NCBI RefSeq assembly: GCF_000815105.2
Contig: NZ_CP010310.2
Location: 310,001 to 374,000, forward strand
DNA length: 64,000 bases
Origin: Pandoraea pulmonicola
GTDB lineage: Bacteria > Pseudomonadota > Gammaproteobacteria > Burkholderiales > Burkholderiaceae
Direction: 5' to 3'
Under the pieces are notes generated by a model. That model was not told the DNA's origin. It was given only the letters and a program-made list of their open reading frames with translations, and ran no database searches. This document shows positions 26,513 through 34,789 of the stretch, piece by piece (position 1 is the stretch's first letter; every line of letters begins with the position of its first letter). Made by a program: the position numbers and the translations under genes.

Positions 26513-27157
26513 ATGCAACTGATCGTCGCCAACAAGAAATACTCGTCCTGGTCGATGCGCCCGTGGGTGCTGCTCAGGCACTTCGGCATCGCGTTCGAAG
26601 AGCGCAACGTGTGGCTCGCGCAGCCCGATACGCGCGAGCAGATTCTGCGCTATTCGCCCAACGGCAAGGTGCCGTGCCTGATCGACAACGGCATCACGGT
26701 GTGGGACTCGCTCGCGATCTGCGAGTATCTCGCCGAGAGCTATCCGCATCTGCCGCTGTGGCCGCAATCGCGCGAGGCGCGCGCGCATGCGCGCAGTATC
26801 TGTGCGGAGATGCACAGCGGCTTCACGGCGCTACGCACGAACATGTGGATGAATGTCGGCGCCCATTGGCCGGGCGCGGGCGCCAGCCCCGAAGTGCTCG
26901 CCGACATTCGCCGCATCGAGGCGATCTGGGAAGCGTGTCTCGCGCGCTACCAAGGGCCTTTTCTGTTCGGTGATTTCACGATTGCCGACGCTTTTTACGC
27001 GCCCGTGGTGATGCGCTTCGCAACCTTCGAGCCGGCCCTTTCCGAGCGCGCGCAGGCTTACGCCGACCGCATTCGCGAGGTGCCTGCCGTGCAGGCCTGG
27101 GTGGCGGCGGGGCGGGGCGAGACCCAGAGCATCGCTTACTACGAAGTGCGCCCATGA
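26513..27157 (+). CDS. Glutathione S-transferase family protein
   Basis: This 214-residue protein has an N-terminal thioredoxin-like domain with LIVANKKYSSWSMRPWVLLR, where the serine of YSSWSMRP is the probable glutathione-activating residue, as in zeta-like and YfcF-type GSTs. NGKVPCLIDNGITVWDSLAI, with the cis-proline and the E/S-D pair, follows. The C-terminal helical domain holds FLFGDFTIADAFYAPVVMRF. The substrate is unknown. Its stop overlaps the cca start by four bases. Confidence 0.93.
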   Translation: MQLIVANKKYSSWSMRPWVLLRHFGIAFEERNVWLAQPDTREQILRYSPNGKVPCLIDNGITVWDSLAICEYLAESYPHLPLWPQSREARAHARSICAEMHSGFTALRTNMWMNVGAHWPGAGASPEVLADIRRIEAIWEACLARYQGPFLFGDFTIADAFYAPVVMRFATFEPALSERAQAYADRIREVPAVQAWVAAGRGETQSIAYYEVRP

Positions 27158-28416
27158 AGATTTACGCGGTCGGCGGCGCGATTCGCGACGCCATGCTGGG
27201 TCTGCCGGTCAAGGATCGCGACTACGTCGTCGTAGGCGCGACGCCCGAAGAGATGGTGCGACGCGGTTACAAACCGGTCGGGCGGGACTTCCCGGTGTTT
27301 CTCCATCCCACGACGCGCGCCGAGTACGCGCTCGCCCGTACCGAGCGCAAGACCGCGCGCGGCTATCACGGCTTCTCGTTCTACTTCGCGCCCGAAGTCA
27401 CGCTGGAAGAGGATCTCGTGCGGCGCGACTTCACGATCAACGCGATGGCGCGTGAAGTGCTCCCCGACGACAGCCTCTCCGACGAACTGATCGACCCCTA
27501 CGGCGGCAAGCGCGATCTGGAGGCGAGGCTGTTCCGGCACGTCGGCCCGGCGTTCGCGGAGGATCCTGTGCGGATCCTGCGTTGCGCACGCTTTGCCGCG
27601 CGTTTCACCGAGTTCTCCGTCGCGCCGGAAACGCTTTCGCTCATGCGGGAGATGACGGCCAACGGCGAGGTCGATGCGCTGGTGGCCGAGCGCGTCTGGC
27701 AGGAGATCTCGCGGGGGCTGATGGCGCATCGTCCGTCGCGCATGTTCGACGTCTTGCGCGAGGCCGGCGCGCTCGTGCGCGTGCTGCCGGAGATCGATCG
27801 CCTGTGGGGCGTGCCGCAGCGTGCCGACTACCATCCCGAAGTGGATACCGGTGTGCACGTGATGATGGTGCTCGACTACGCCGCGGCACAGGGTTTTTCG
27901 TTGCCGGTGCGCTTCGCCGCGCTTACGCATGACCTCGGCAAGGGGACGACGCCGGAGGACGTCTTGCCGCGTCACATCGGCCATGAAGGTCGCAGCGTCG
28001 GGCTGCTCGGGCCGCTGTGTGCGCGTTTGCGCGTGCCGGTCGAATGCCGCGAGTTGGCGCAGGTCGTCGCGCGCGAGCATGGCAACATCCATGCGAGTGG
28101 GAAGTTCGGGGCGCAGGCGCTGGTGCGTCTGCTGGAGCGGTGCGATGCGCTGCGCAAGCCCGAGCGGTTCGTGGAAGTCCTGCAGGCTTGCGAGGCGGAT
28201 GCCCGTGGGCGTGGCGGCGACTTCGCCGTGGCGCCTTATGCGCAGCGGGACCGGCTGATGGCGGCGCTCGACGCGGCGCGCAGCATCGATGCGGGCGCGG
28301 TGGCGCGTCTGTACGCCGACAATCCCACGAAGATTCGCGAGGCCGTCCAGGCCGCAAGAATCGAAGCCGTCGAAGCGGCCGGTCTCGGCGGGACGCAGAG
28401 CGGAGCGCCGACATGA
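27154..28416 (+). CDS. cca: Multifunctional CCA tRNA nucleotidyltransferase
   Basis: This 420-residue enzyme adds or repairs the 3' CCA end of tRNAs without a template. The N-terminus has VGGAIRDAMLGLPVKDRDYV with the G-G-x-x-R-D and D-x-D nucleotidyltransferase residues, then RRDFTINAMA, and GPAFAEDPVRILRCARFAAR in the neck. The C-terminal HD phosphohydrolase domain contains ALTHDLGKGTTP, so it is of the E. coli multifunctional type. The start at 27154 overlaps the GST stop. Confidence 0.97.
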   Translation: MKIYAVGGAIRDAMLGLPVKDRDYVVVGATPEEMVRRGYKPVGRDFPVFLHPTTRAEYALARTERKTARGYHGFSFYFAPEVTLEEDLVRRDFTINAMAREVLPDDSLSDELIDPYGGKRDLEARLFRHVGPAFAEDPVRILRCARFAARFTEFSVAPETLSLMREMTANGEVDALVAERVWQEISRGLMAHRPSRMFDVLREAGALVRVLPEIDRLWGVPQRADYHPEVDTGVHVMMVLDYAAAQGFSLPVRFAALTHDLGKGTTPEDVLPRHIGHEGRSVGLLGPLCARLRVPVECRELAQVVAREHGNIHASGKFGAQALVRLLERCDALRKPERFVEVLQACEADARGRGGDFAVAPYAQRDRLMAALDAARSIDAGAVARLYADNPTKIREAVQAARIEAVEAAGLGGTQSGAPT

Positions 28417-28446
28417 CGCTTGCCGACAATGGGCTGTTCCGACGGA

Positions 28447-29496
28447 TTACTCGGATTCCGCCGACGACAGGAAATCATGCTCGAAGGACGGCACTTGCAA
28501 GGTCCTGTCGCCGCCGCCGGCGGCAAGTGCTCGCCCCGCGGTCTTGACTCTGGCCATCTCGATCGACACGCTGTATGTCCGTTCGTTACGGGAAAAGGTG
28601 AGGCCGCGTTGACGACGCGTCAGCCGCGAAATCGTTGCCGACCGTTCGGGGTGCCCTTCGAGATGGCGACGCTCGTAGTCGGCAAGTCGGCGTGACGACT
28701 GGGTATGTTTCATCAGCGAGGGTGGCACAATGGCGTCGCATTCTTCGCTCGACGCATAGCCTTTGCTCAGCATGTCGGCAAATTCACCCGATCGAAGTCG
28801 GTCATGCAATGCTTCGAACGCTTCGGCGTCGCGGAACATGGCTTTGCAGTTTTGCAGACTGAACATCGCGCAATCCACAGGGCTTTGCTGTGCGTGTGTT
28901 TCGAGAAACAGCAAATGCCTTTCCAGTCCATTCGGAACGATGCGCGCTTCGTGCCTCTCAAGCGCAAATCTTAATCGCATCAGTAGCCCGGCTGGGCCTT
29001 GAGCGTTGAGCGTGCCGCTTTCGACCGCAATCAGAGAGGGCTGGGCGTCGCGAACCAACAAGTCGATGGCGACGCAGTGCCCTTCGTCAGCGCTCCACTC
29101 GACGAGACACTGCTCCCGATGATGGGTTTTTGCCCGGCACAGCTCGCCGACATGCGCCATGAACGCGTGTGGACTATCGTGATGACTGATCTTAAGGCCG
29201 GGACAATGCGACATTTCCGCTTGGATGAGCGACGGAATCGCATTGACGTCGGACCAGTAAATATCGTTACTTTGACGATTCGCCTTCAAAAACGAGACGG
29301 CGAAGTTGTAGTAGCTGATCGGGCCTGACGGCGGATCCAGCGTATCGGGGTCACGCGGTGGCACGTTCCCTGCAAATTGCAGCGATGCGGCAAATACTTC
29401 GCCGGACAGGCTGGGACGAGAGGGGACGCTGGAGACCACGCGACGTCTCGCATGTTCGGTGTCTGCGGGGGGACTTACGCGGATTATGGGGAACAT
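28447..29496 (-). CDS. YopJ/AvrRxv-family serine/threonine acetyltransferase effector
   Basis: This 349-residue protein has the catalytic triad of the YopJ family: His140 in EGHCVAIDLL, Glu159 in SLIAVESGTL and Cys209 in SPVDCAMFSLQNCKAMF. The His-Glu spacing of 19 residues equals that of YopJ. The downstream VPPSLMKHTQSSRRLADYE matches the conserved KHTQ segment bearing the autoacetylated lysine (here K263). Known members are delivered by type III secretion into host cells, bind inositol hexakisphosphate and acetylate host kinases or immune proteins. The first 70 residues could hold the secretion signal. G+C is near 50 percent across 28801-28980, far below the flanks. The start is uncertain, because a terminator ends about ten bases upstream of the ATG. 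Confidence 0.92.
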   Translation of the reverse strand: MFPIIRVSPPADTEHARRRVVSSVPSRPSLSGEVFAASLQFAGNVPPRDPDTLDPPSGPISYYNFAVSFLKANRQSNDIYWSDVNAIPSLIQAEMSHCPGLKISHHDSPHAFMAHVGELCRAKTHHREQCLVEWSADEGHCVAIDLLVRDAQPSLIAVESGTLNAQGPAGLLMRLRFALERHEARIVPNGLERHLLFLETHAQQSPVDCAMFSLQNCKAMFRDAEAFEALHDRLRSGEFADMLSKGYASSEECDAIVPPSLMKHTQSSRRLADYERRHLEGHPERSATISRLTRRQRGLTFSRNERTYSVSIEMARVKTAGRALAAGGGDRTLQVPSFEHDFLSSAESE

Positions 29497-29505
29497 GAGG
29501 GGATC

Positions 29506-29530
29506 AAAAAGCCGTCATGATGACGGCCTT
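29506..29530 (-). terminator. Rho-independent terminator between the binding-protein and YopJ-family genes
   Basis: On the minus strand GCCGTCA-tca-TGACGGC is followed by TTTTT. It ends the upstream orphan binding-protein transcript. It leaves almost no leader for the YopJ-family gene, whose ATG is at 29496. Confidence 0.85.
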
Positions 29531-29602
29531 TGCTCCCCGCTGATGTTGCCTGTTGCCAGCCTTTACCGCTTTTGCGCAGGAATGTGCGGCGTCACTTTCC
29601 GA

Positions 29603-30505
29603 TCACTCGAAGGCCTTGTCGTTAGGATTCGCGTAAAGCTGCTTGAGCTGGTCGCTCATCGGGAAGTTGAAGCTGGTGTGCTTCGGCGGCACGGGCGATT
29701 CGAACCACTTCCTGTACATCGTGTTGATTTCGCCGCTTTTCATCACACCGGCAAGCGTGTCGTCGACGAGCTTTTTGAACTCCGTGTCGCCGTGCTTCAT
29801 CATGAAGCCATACGCCTCGAACGATTGCGGCGTGCCAGTAACGATCCAGTCGTCGGGATTGCGGCCCATCGTGCGTGCGCCGGCGAGCAGCACATCGTCC
29901 ATCATGAATGCCTGAACGCGACCGCCCTGGAGCATGGTGAACGACTCACCATAGTCCTTGCCCGAGATGACATTCATGTTCATCTTCTTGTCGTTGTTCA
30001 TCTTGTTCAGGATGCGCTCCGATGTCGTGCCGGCATTGGTCACGACCGTCTTTCCCGCCAGATCGGGGAAATCCTTGATGCCCGAGGTCCTGTTCACGAG
30101 CAGGCGCGTGCCGGCGATGAAGAACGTGTTCGAGAAGTCGACCTGCGCCTGACGCGCCTTCAGGTTGGTTGTCACACCGCATTCGATGTCGACCGTGCCG
30201 TTCTGCACCAGCGCGATGCGGTTCTGCGAGGTCACGGGGATGAAGCGCACCTGCAGGTCCGGCTTCTTCAGACGCGTCTTCACGCTGTCGACGATCTTGT
30301 TGCACAGATCCTGCGAGTACCCGATGACGTTGTGATTGTTGTCGTAGTACGAAAACGGAATCGACGACTCGCGATGGCCGATCGAGATGGCGCCGCTGCT
30401 CTCGATCTTCTGCAGCGTTTCCGATGCGGGTTGAGCCATCGCGGTCCCCGCCGCGATACACATCGCTACGCCCAGCACTACCCCGGTCAATCGCATCCTG
30501 GTCAT
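29603..30505 (-). CDS. Glutamate/aspartate-type ABC substrate-binding protein (orphan)
   Basis: This 300-residue periplasmic protein has a signal peptide ending in TAMAQ and a family 3 binding fold: SGAISIGHRESSIPFSYYD, VIGYSQDLCNKIVD, GTVDIECGVTTNLKARQAQV and FMMDDVLLAGARTM. It closely resembles GltI/DEBP, which delivers glutamate and aspartate to GltJKL. No permease or ATPase gene is adjacent, so it must share one encoded elsewhere. The start at 30505 (MTRMRLTGVV) follows AGGAG at seven bases. A long inverted repeat sits just upstream and a terminator follows. Confidence 0.92.
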   Translation of the reverse strand: MTRMRLTGVVLGVAMCIAAGTAMAQPASETLQKIESSGAISIGHRESSIPFSYYDNNHNVIGYSQDLCNKIVDSVKTRLKKPDLQVRFIPVTSQNRIALVQNGTVDIECGVTTNLKARQAQVDFSNTFFIAGTRLLVNRTSGIKDFPDLAGKTVVTNAGTTSERILNKMNNDKKMNMNVISGKDYGESFTMLQGGRVQAFMMDDVLLAGARTMGRNPDDWIVTGTPQSFEAYGFMMKHGDTEFKKLVDDTLAGVMKSGEINTMYRKWFESPVPPKHTSFNFPMSDQLKQLYANPNDKAFE

Positions 30506-30544
30506 GTCCTGCTCCTGAAATGGTTTCACGCCGATTCGAATTGA

Positions 30545-30582
30545 ATCATTTGTTGCATACTAATTTTTTTGCAACAAATGAT
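30545..30582. promoter_or_regulatory. Perfect 13-base-arm inverted repeat upstream of the orphan binding protein
   Basis: ATCATTTGTTGCA and TGCAACAAATGAT are exact reverse complements separated by 12 AT-rich bases. The repeat ends 40 bases before the binding-protein ATG, so it is well placed to be an operator. It lacks the G+C-rich stem of a terminator. The regulator is unknown. The rest of 30506-30757 shows no gene. Confidence 0.6.
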
Positions 30583-30757
30583 CAAATAGACGTTAACCCT
30601 AGCGACGACAGGGCTTTGCGCGGGCGAGGAGGGTGGACGTGTCGCGGCGCGCCGGAATGCGGTACCGCGACACATCGGGAGGGATGAGGTGGGGAGATTG
30701 CGCTCCGCGAGGCGGGACGAACGTGCTGCAACAGGTGTTGCGAGCGTGTCCGATGCG

Positions 30758-30952
30758 TTACAGGATGCGGATCAGCAGGTTGAAGGCGAGCGAGAGCAGG
30801 ACGGTCGACGCGAATGGAAAGACCACCTCGCGCCCGCGCCAGCGTATGCGTAGATCGCCGGGCAAGCGGCCGATGCCGATCTTCGCCAGCCACGGCGAGG
30901 CTGCCGACAGGATGCATATCGCGAAGAAGATCGTGAACATCCAGCGAAACAT
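30758..30952 (-). CDS. DUF2905 small membrane protein
   Basis: This 64-residue protein has two hydrophobic stretches around the conserved centre KIGIGRLPGDLRIRWRGREV, the hallmark of the DUF2905 family. The N-terminus MFRWMFTIFFAICILSAA is a membrane segment and the C-terminus FASTVLLSLAFNLLIRIL is a second. The function is unknown. It lies 40 bases after the MidA-like methyltransferase gene and is probably co-transcribed. Confidence 0.85.
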   Translation of the reverse strand: MFRWMFTIFFAICILSAASPWLAKIGIGRLPGDLRIRWRGREVVFPFASTVLLSLAFNLLIRIL

Positions 30953-30992
30953 CGGCGAGGCCTCTCGAGGAAAGGGGATTGGGCGGGTGACG

Positions 30993-32231
30993 TCAGAGTG
31001 CGTGGCTGCGGTCGCCTGTGGCGAAGCCGATCAGCCCGGCCCATTCGTCCATGCCGCGACCGAACGCGATGACCTTGAAGAGTTCGCCCATCTCCGCTTC
31101 CGAGAGCAGTTTCTGCGCGGCGGCAGCGGCCGGCAGGAACGTCTTCGGATCGCTCGGGTCGAGCGCGCTCATCAACTCGACGATGCCGGCATTCATCAGG
31201 AATCGCGCCTGCGACGTGAAGCCGAGCAGATCGAGTCCGGCTTCCACGCCGGCGTCGGCAATGCCGGAAAACTCCACATGCGCCGTAATGTCCTGCAAGC
31301 CCGGGTAATAGAACGGATCGTCGTGCGCGTGATGGCGATAGTGGCACATCAGCGTGCCGTGCGCGCGCTGAGGGTGATAGTACTCGCGCGCGGGGAAGCC
31401 ATAGTCGATGAGCAGCAATACGCCGCGGGCCAGCAGCGGAGCGATGCTGCGCACGAACGCCGACGCGGCTTCATGCGTCTCGGTCAGATATTCCTGTGTC
31501 GGCGGCAAGTCCGCGAGCGGCGCGAGTGCCTCGGGCAACGTACCCTCGTAGCGGCGTTCCTCCCAGGCGAAGCCGTCCGGCGCACCCGGCATGCGGACGA
31601 CGCCGCGCTCGAACCAGACCGGTTGGGGCTGGTCGTTCTGTCCGTTCGCATGCGGGCGGCGCGCCCACAGACGCACGGGCATGGCGTCGAGCACTTCGTT
31701 GCCGAGCATGACGCCGTGAAAGGCGTCGGGCAGACGATCGAGCCACGTCACGCGATCGAGCAGGTGGGGCGCCGCGCGGGCGATGGTGTCGCGCTGGCGG
31801 GCGCGCAGCTCGCCGGAGAGCTCCATGATCGAGTACCGGTCGCACGGCGAGCCTTCGGCTTCGAGCGCGAGCAGCAGGTCGGCGGCGAGCCGCCCGGATC
31901 CCGCACCGAATTCGAGCACCTGCGCGTCGCCCGTCTGTTCGAAGATTTCGCCGAACTGACGCGCGAGCGTGCGCGCGAAGAGCGGCGTGAGTTCCGGTGC
32001 GGTGACGAAGTCGCTGCCATCGGCGGCGAGACGCCCGAACTTGGCGGCGCCCGCGGCGTAGTAGCCGAGACCGGGAGCGTACAGGGCCAGCTCCATGAAG
32101 CGGTCGAACGGGAGCCAGCCGCCGGCGGTGTCGATGGCGTCGAGGAGATAAGCCGAGAGCCGGCGCGAGTGTTCGAGCGCGTCCGGCTCCGGAACGGGTA
32201 AACTATGGGGTTTCGGTGCGACCTGATTCAT
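30993..32231 (-). CDS. Class I SAM-dependent methyltransferase, MidA/NDUFAF7 family
   Basis: This 412-residue protein has the family's substrate-entry region (GWLPFDRFMELALYAPGLGY, AADGSDFVTAPELTPLFART) and the SAM-binding motif VLEFGAGSGRLAADLLLAL. Later motifs are VMLGNEVLDAMPVR and GVLLLIDYGFPAREYYH. NDUFAF7 methylates an arginine in a complex I subunit in mitochondria; the bacterial target is not established. The start at 32231 (MNQVAPKPHSLP) is the first plausible ATG. Confidence 0.93.
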   Translation of the reverse strand: MNQVAPKPHSLPVPEPDALEHSRRLSAYLLDAIDTAGGWLPFDRFMELALYAPGLGYYAAGAAKFGRLAADGSDFVTAPELTPLFARTLARQFGEIFEQTGDAQVLEFGAGSGRLAADLLLALEAEGSPCDRYSIMELSGELRARQRDTIARAAPHLLDRVTWLDRLPDAFHGVMLGNEVLDAMPVRLWARRPHANGQNDQPQPVWFERGVVRMPGAPDGFAWEERRYEGTLPEALAPLADLPPTQEYLTETHEAASAFVRSIAPLLARGVLLLIDYGFPAREYYHPQRAHGTLMCHYRHHAHDDPFYYPGLQDITAHVEFSGIADAGVEAGLDLLGFTSQARFLMNAGIVELMSALDPSDPKTFLPAAAAAQKLLSEAEMGELFKVIAFGRGMDEWAGLIGFATGDRSHAL

Positions 32232-32513
32232 GCGGGCATTGTAACGGAGTCGGTGCCGACTGGCTGCCGGCGTCGACGATGTTCCGAACGCGGCTGCTTT
32301 CGGTGGAATTTCTTGTGATTTCCGTCGTTTTCGGAGCGTTTTTGCCGGTTTTGTGACGATTTGCGCGATGCGGGCCATTCCCGGTCGCCGCGTGCCGGAG
32401 GCCCGTCGGCTCTGGTGCGTGGCGTGCAGGGAGGGTCGCCGTCAGGACCATCGTCGCGCCGTGACCGTTTGAAGTTTCATCCGCTTACCCACCCACTGAC
32501 AGGAATTCGCCGC

Positions 32514-33356
32514 ATGACCGTTGCATCGACGCCACGCTCCACGCCTGCCGCAAGCGATCCCGCGCGCACGTCCGACGTGCCGCGCGTGGCGCTCGTGACG
32601 GGCGGTGCGCGCCGCATCGGCCGCGCCATTGCGTTGCGGCTGGCGGCGCTGGGCTGGGACGTCGCCGTTCATTACGAGCGCTCGCACGACGAGGCGCTCG
32701 AGACGGTGACCGCCATCGAAGCGCTGGGCCGCCGCGCGGTGGCGTTGCAGGCGTCGCTCGCCGACGAGAGCGCCACCGCCGGGCTGATCGCGCGCTGCGC
32801 GCAATCGCTCGGCGTGCCGGCATGCCTGGTGAACAACGCCTCGCGCTTCGAGTACGACTGCGCGGACGACTTCGGCTACCAGGCGCTCGAGCGCCATATG
32901 CGCGTGAATGCCGGGGCGCCGCTGGTGCTGGCGCGCGAAATGCACAAGGCGCTCGGCGATGCCGGGCGCGGCGTCGTCGTCAATCTGCTCGATCAGAAGC
33001 TGGCGAATCCGAACCCGGACTATCTGTCGTACACGCTGTCGAAGGCGGCGTTGGACGTGGCGACGACATTGCTGGCACAGGCGTTTGCGCCCCGGCTGCG
33101 TGTCGTCGGCGTCGCGCCGGGCGTGACGCTGCTGTCCGTGGACCAGACGCCGGCCGGTTTCGCGGCGGCGCATGCTTCCACGCCGCTGGGCGCGTCGTCC
33201 ACGCCCGAGGACATCGCGCAGGCCGTGGCCTATCTGGCCGATGCACCGGCCGTGACCGGCACGGTGCTGTATGTCGACGGCGGGCAACACCTCGCGAGTT
33301 CGTCGCGCGACGTGAAATTTCTGACCGAGCCGGCCGACGCCGACCGGTCTCGTTGA
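32514..33356 (+). CDS. SDR-family pteridine reductase (FolM-like)
   Basis: This 280-residue short-chain dehydrogenase shows the cofactor motif VALVTGGARRIGRAIALRLA, the NNASRFEYD segment that resembles FolM and pteridine reductases, and the active-site Y-x-x-x-K in YLSYTLSKAAL. The C-terminus has TGTVLYVDGGQHL. FolM reduces dihydromonapterin or dihydrofolate with NADPH. The adjacent folB gene, 21 bases downstream, supports a pterin role. Start at 32514. Confidence 0.87.
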   Translation: MTVASTPRSTPAASDPARTSDVPRVALVTGGARRIGRAIALRLAALGWDVAVHYERSHDEALETVTAIEALGRRAVALQASLADESATAGLIARCAQSLGVPACLVNNASRFEYDCADDFGYQALERHMRVNAGAPLVLAREMHKALGDAGRGVVVNLLDQKLANPNPDYLSYTLSKAALDVATTLLAQAFAPRLRVVGVAPGVTLLSVDQTPAGFAAAHASTPLGASSTPEDIAQAVAYLADAPAVTGTVLYVDGGQHLASSSRDVKFLTEPADADRSR

Positions 33357-33377
33357 TAGTCACTACGAGTTTTCAAA

Positions 33378-33773
33378 ATGCATAGCGCTCTTTCCCACCC
33401 TCGCCTGATGGACTGCCGTCGCATGTTCCTGCGCGACTATGAAGTGTTCATCAACATCGGCGTGCACGATCACGAGAAGCGTGGCGAGCAGCGCGTGCTG
33501 ATCAACGTCCAGTTGTTCGTGCCGCTGGCCGAGAGCACGCCCGTGGCGGACAAGCTCGAGGAAGTCGTCGACTACGACTTCATGCGCCTGACGATCGCCA
33601 AGCGCGTGAGCCAGGGACATATTCATTTGCAGGAGACCCTTTGCGACGACGTCGCGCGTGCGCTGCTGGCGCATCCGCGCGTGCGCGCGGTGGGCGTGTC
33701 GACCGAGAAACCCGACGTCTATCCCGATTGCCACTCGGTGGGCATCGAAGTGTTCATGATGAAGGATGCCTGA
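33378..33773 (+). CDS. folB: Dihydroneopterin aldolase
   Basis: This 131-residue protein matches FolB, which cleaves dihydroneopterin in folate synthesis. It contains [31 protein letters not shown], the active-site region [16 protein letters not shown] and [20 protein letters not shown]. The stop is one base from the ttcA ATG. Confidence 0.95.
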   Translation: MHSALSHPRLMDCRRMFLRDYEVFINIGVHDHEKRGEQRVLINVQLFVPLAESTPVADKLEEVVDYDFMRLTIAKRVSQGHIHLQETLCDDVARALLAHPRVRAVGVSTEKPDVYPDCHSVGIEVFMMKDA

Positions 33774-33774
33774 C

Positions 33775-34731
33775 ATGAGTGCCGTCATGCCCGAGACCGG
33801 CGCGCCCCTTGCCGCGACCGGAAACGCTGCCGCCGACAGCGTGAAGAAGGCGCAGAAGCTCGCTTTCGAGAACAACAAGCTGGAAAAGCGCCTGTGCCGT
33901 CTGACGGGGCAGGCCATCGGCGACTACAACATGATCGAGCAGGGCGATCGCGTCATGGTGTGCATGTCCGGTGGCAAGGACAGCTACGCCATGCTCGACA
34001 TTCTGCTCAAGCTGCGCGAGCGCGCGCCGATCGACTTCTCCATCGTCGCCGTCAATCTCGATCAGAAGCAGCCTGGCTTCCCGGAGCATGTGCTGCCCGA
34101 CTACTTCCGGTCCATCGGCGTGGATTTCCACATCGAAAATCAGGATACGTATTCGATCGTCAAGCGCGTGGTCCCCGAAGGCAAGACGACGTGCTCGCTG
34201 TGCTCGCGTCTGCGTCGCGGCATTCTCTACCGCGTGGCGGGCGAGCTCGGCGCGACCAAGATCGCGCTGGGTCATCACCGCGACGACATCATCGAGACGG
34301 TATTCCTGAATCTGTTCTACGGCGGCAAGCTCAAGGGCATGCCGCCCAAGCTCCAGTCGGACGACGGCAGGAACGTGGTGATCCGTCCGCTCGCCTACGT
34401 GCGCGAATCGGACCTGGAGCGCTACGCAGAATACAAGCAGTTCCCGATCATCCCGTGCACGCTGTGCGGCAGTCAGCCGAATCTCAAGCGCACCGAGATG
34501 AAGGCGCTTATCCGCCAGTGGGAAAAGCAGCACCCGGGGCGTATCAAGTCGATTTTCAGTGCGCTTTCGAACGTGATTCCCTCGCATCTGATGGACACCA
34601 ATCTCCACGACTTCAAGAATCTTCGTGCGACGGGACAGCCCGATCCGCTCGGCGATATCGCGTTCGACGAAGCGCCGTGCGGCGACGAGAACGACGCGGG
34701 CATCATCCGCATCACCCAATTCGACGACTGA
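33775..34731 (+). CDS. ttcA: tRNA 2-thiocytidine(32) synthetase TtcA
   Basis: This 318-residue enzyme thiolates cytidine 32 of certain tRNAs using ATP and an iron-sulfur cluster. It has the PP-loop [13 protein letters not shown], the cysteine pair in [15 protein letters not shown] and a further cysteine pair in [15 protein letters not shown]. The start at 33775 (MSAVMPETG) is preferred over one nine bases upstream that overlaps folB. Confidence 0.97.
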   Translation: MSAVMPETGAPLAATGNAAADSVKKAQKLAFENNKLEKRLCRLTGQAIGDYNMIEQGDRVMVCMSGGKDSYAMLDILLKLRERAPIDFSIVAVNLDQKQPGFPEHVLPDYFRSIGVDFHIENQDTYSIVKRVVPEGKTTCSLCSRLRRGILYRVAGELGATKIALGHHRDDIIETVFLNLFYGGKLKGMPPKLQSDDGRNVVIRPLAYVRESDLERYAEYKQFPIIPCTLCGSQPNLKRTEMKALIRQWEKQHPGRIKSIFSALSNVIPSHLMDTNLHDFKNLRATGQPDPLGDIAFDEAPCGDENDAGIIRITQFDD

Positions 34732-34789
34732 TCGCCGACCGATCTGATTCCCGACAACCGCATTCCCGATTTCGAATCGTCACGACGCC

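Noticed and set aside
29497..29600. hrpII-type box in front of the YopJ-family gene
   Set aside because: No TTCG pair with the required spacing was found between the terminator and the upstream gene.
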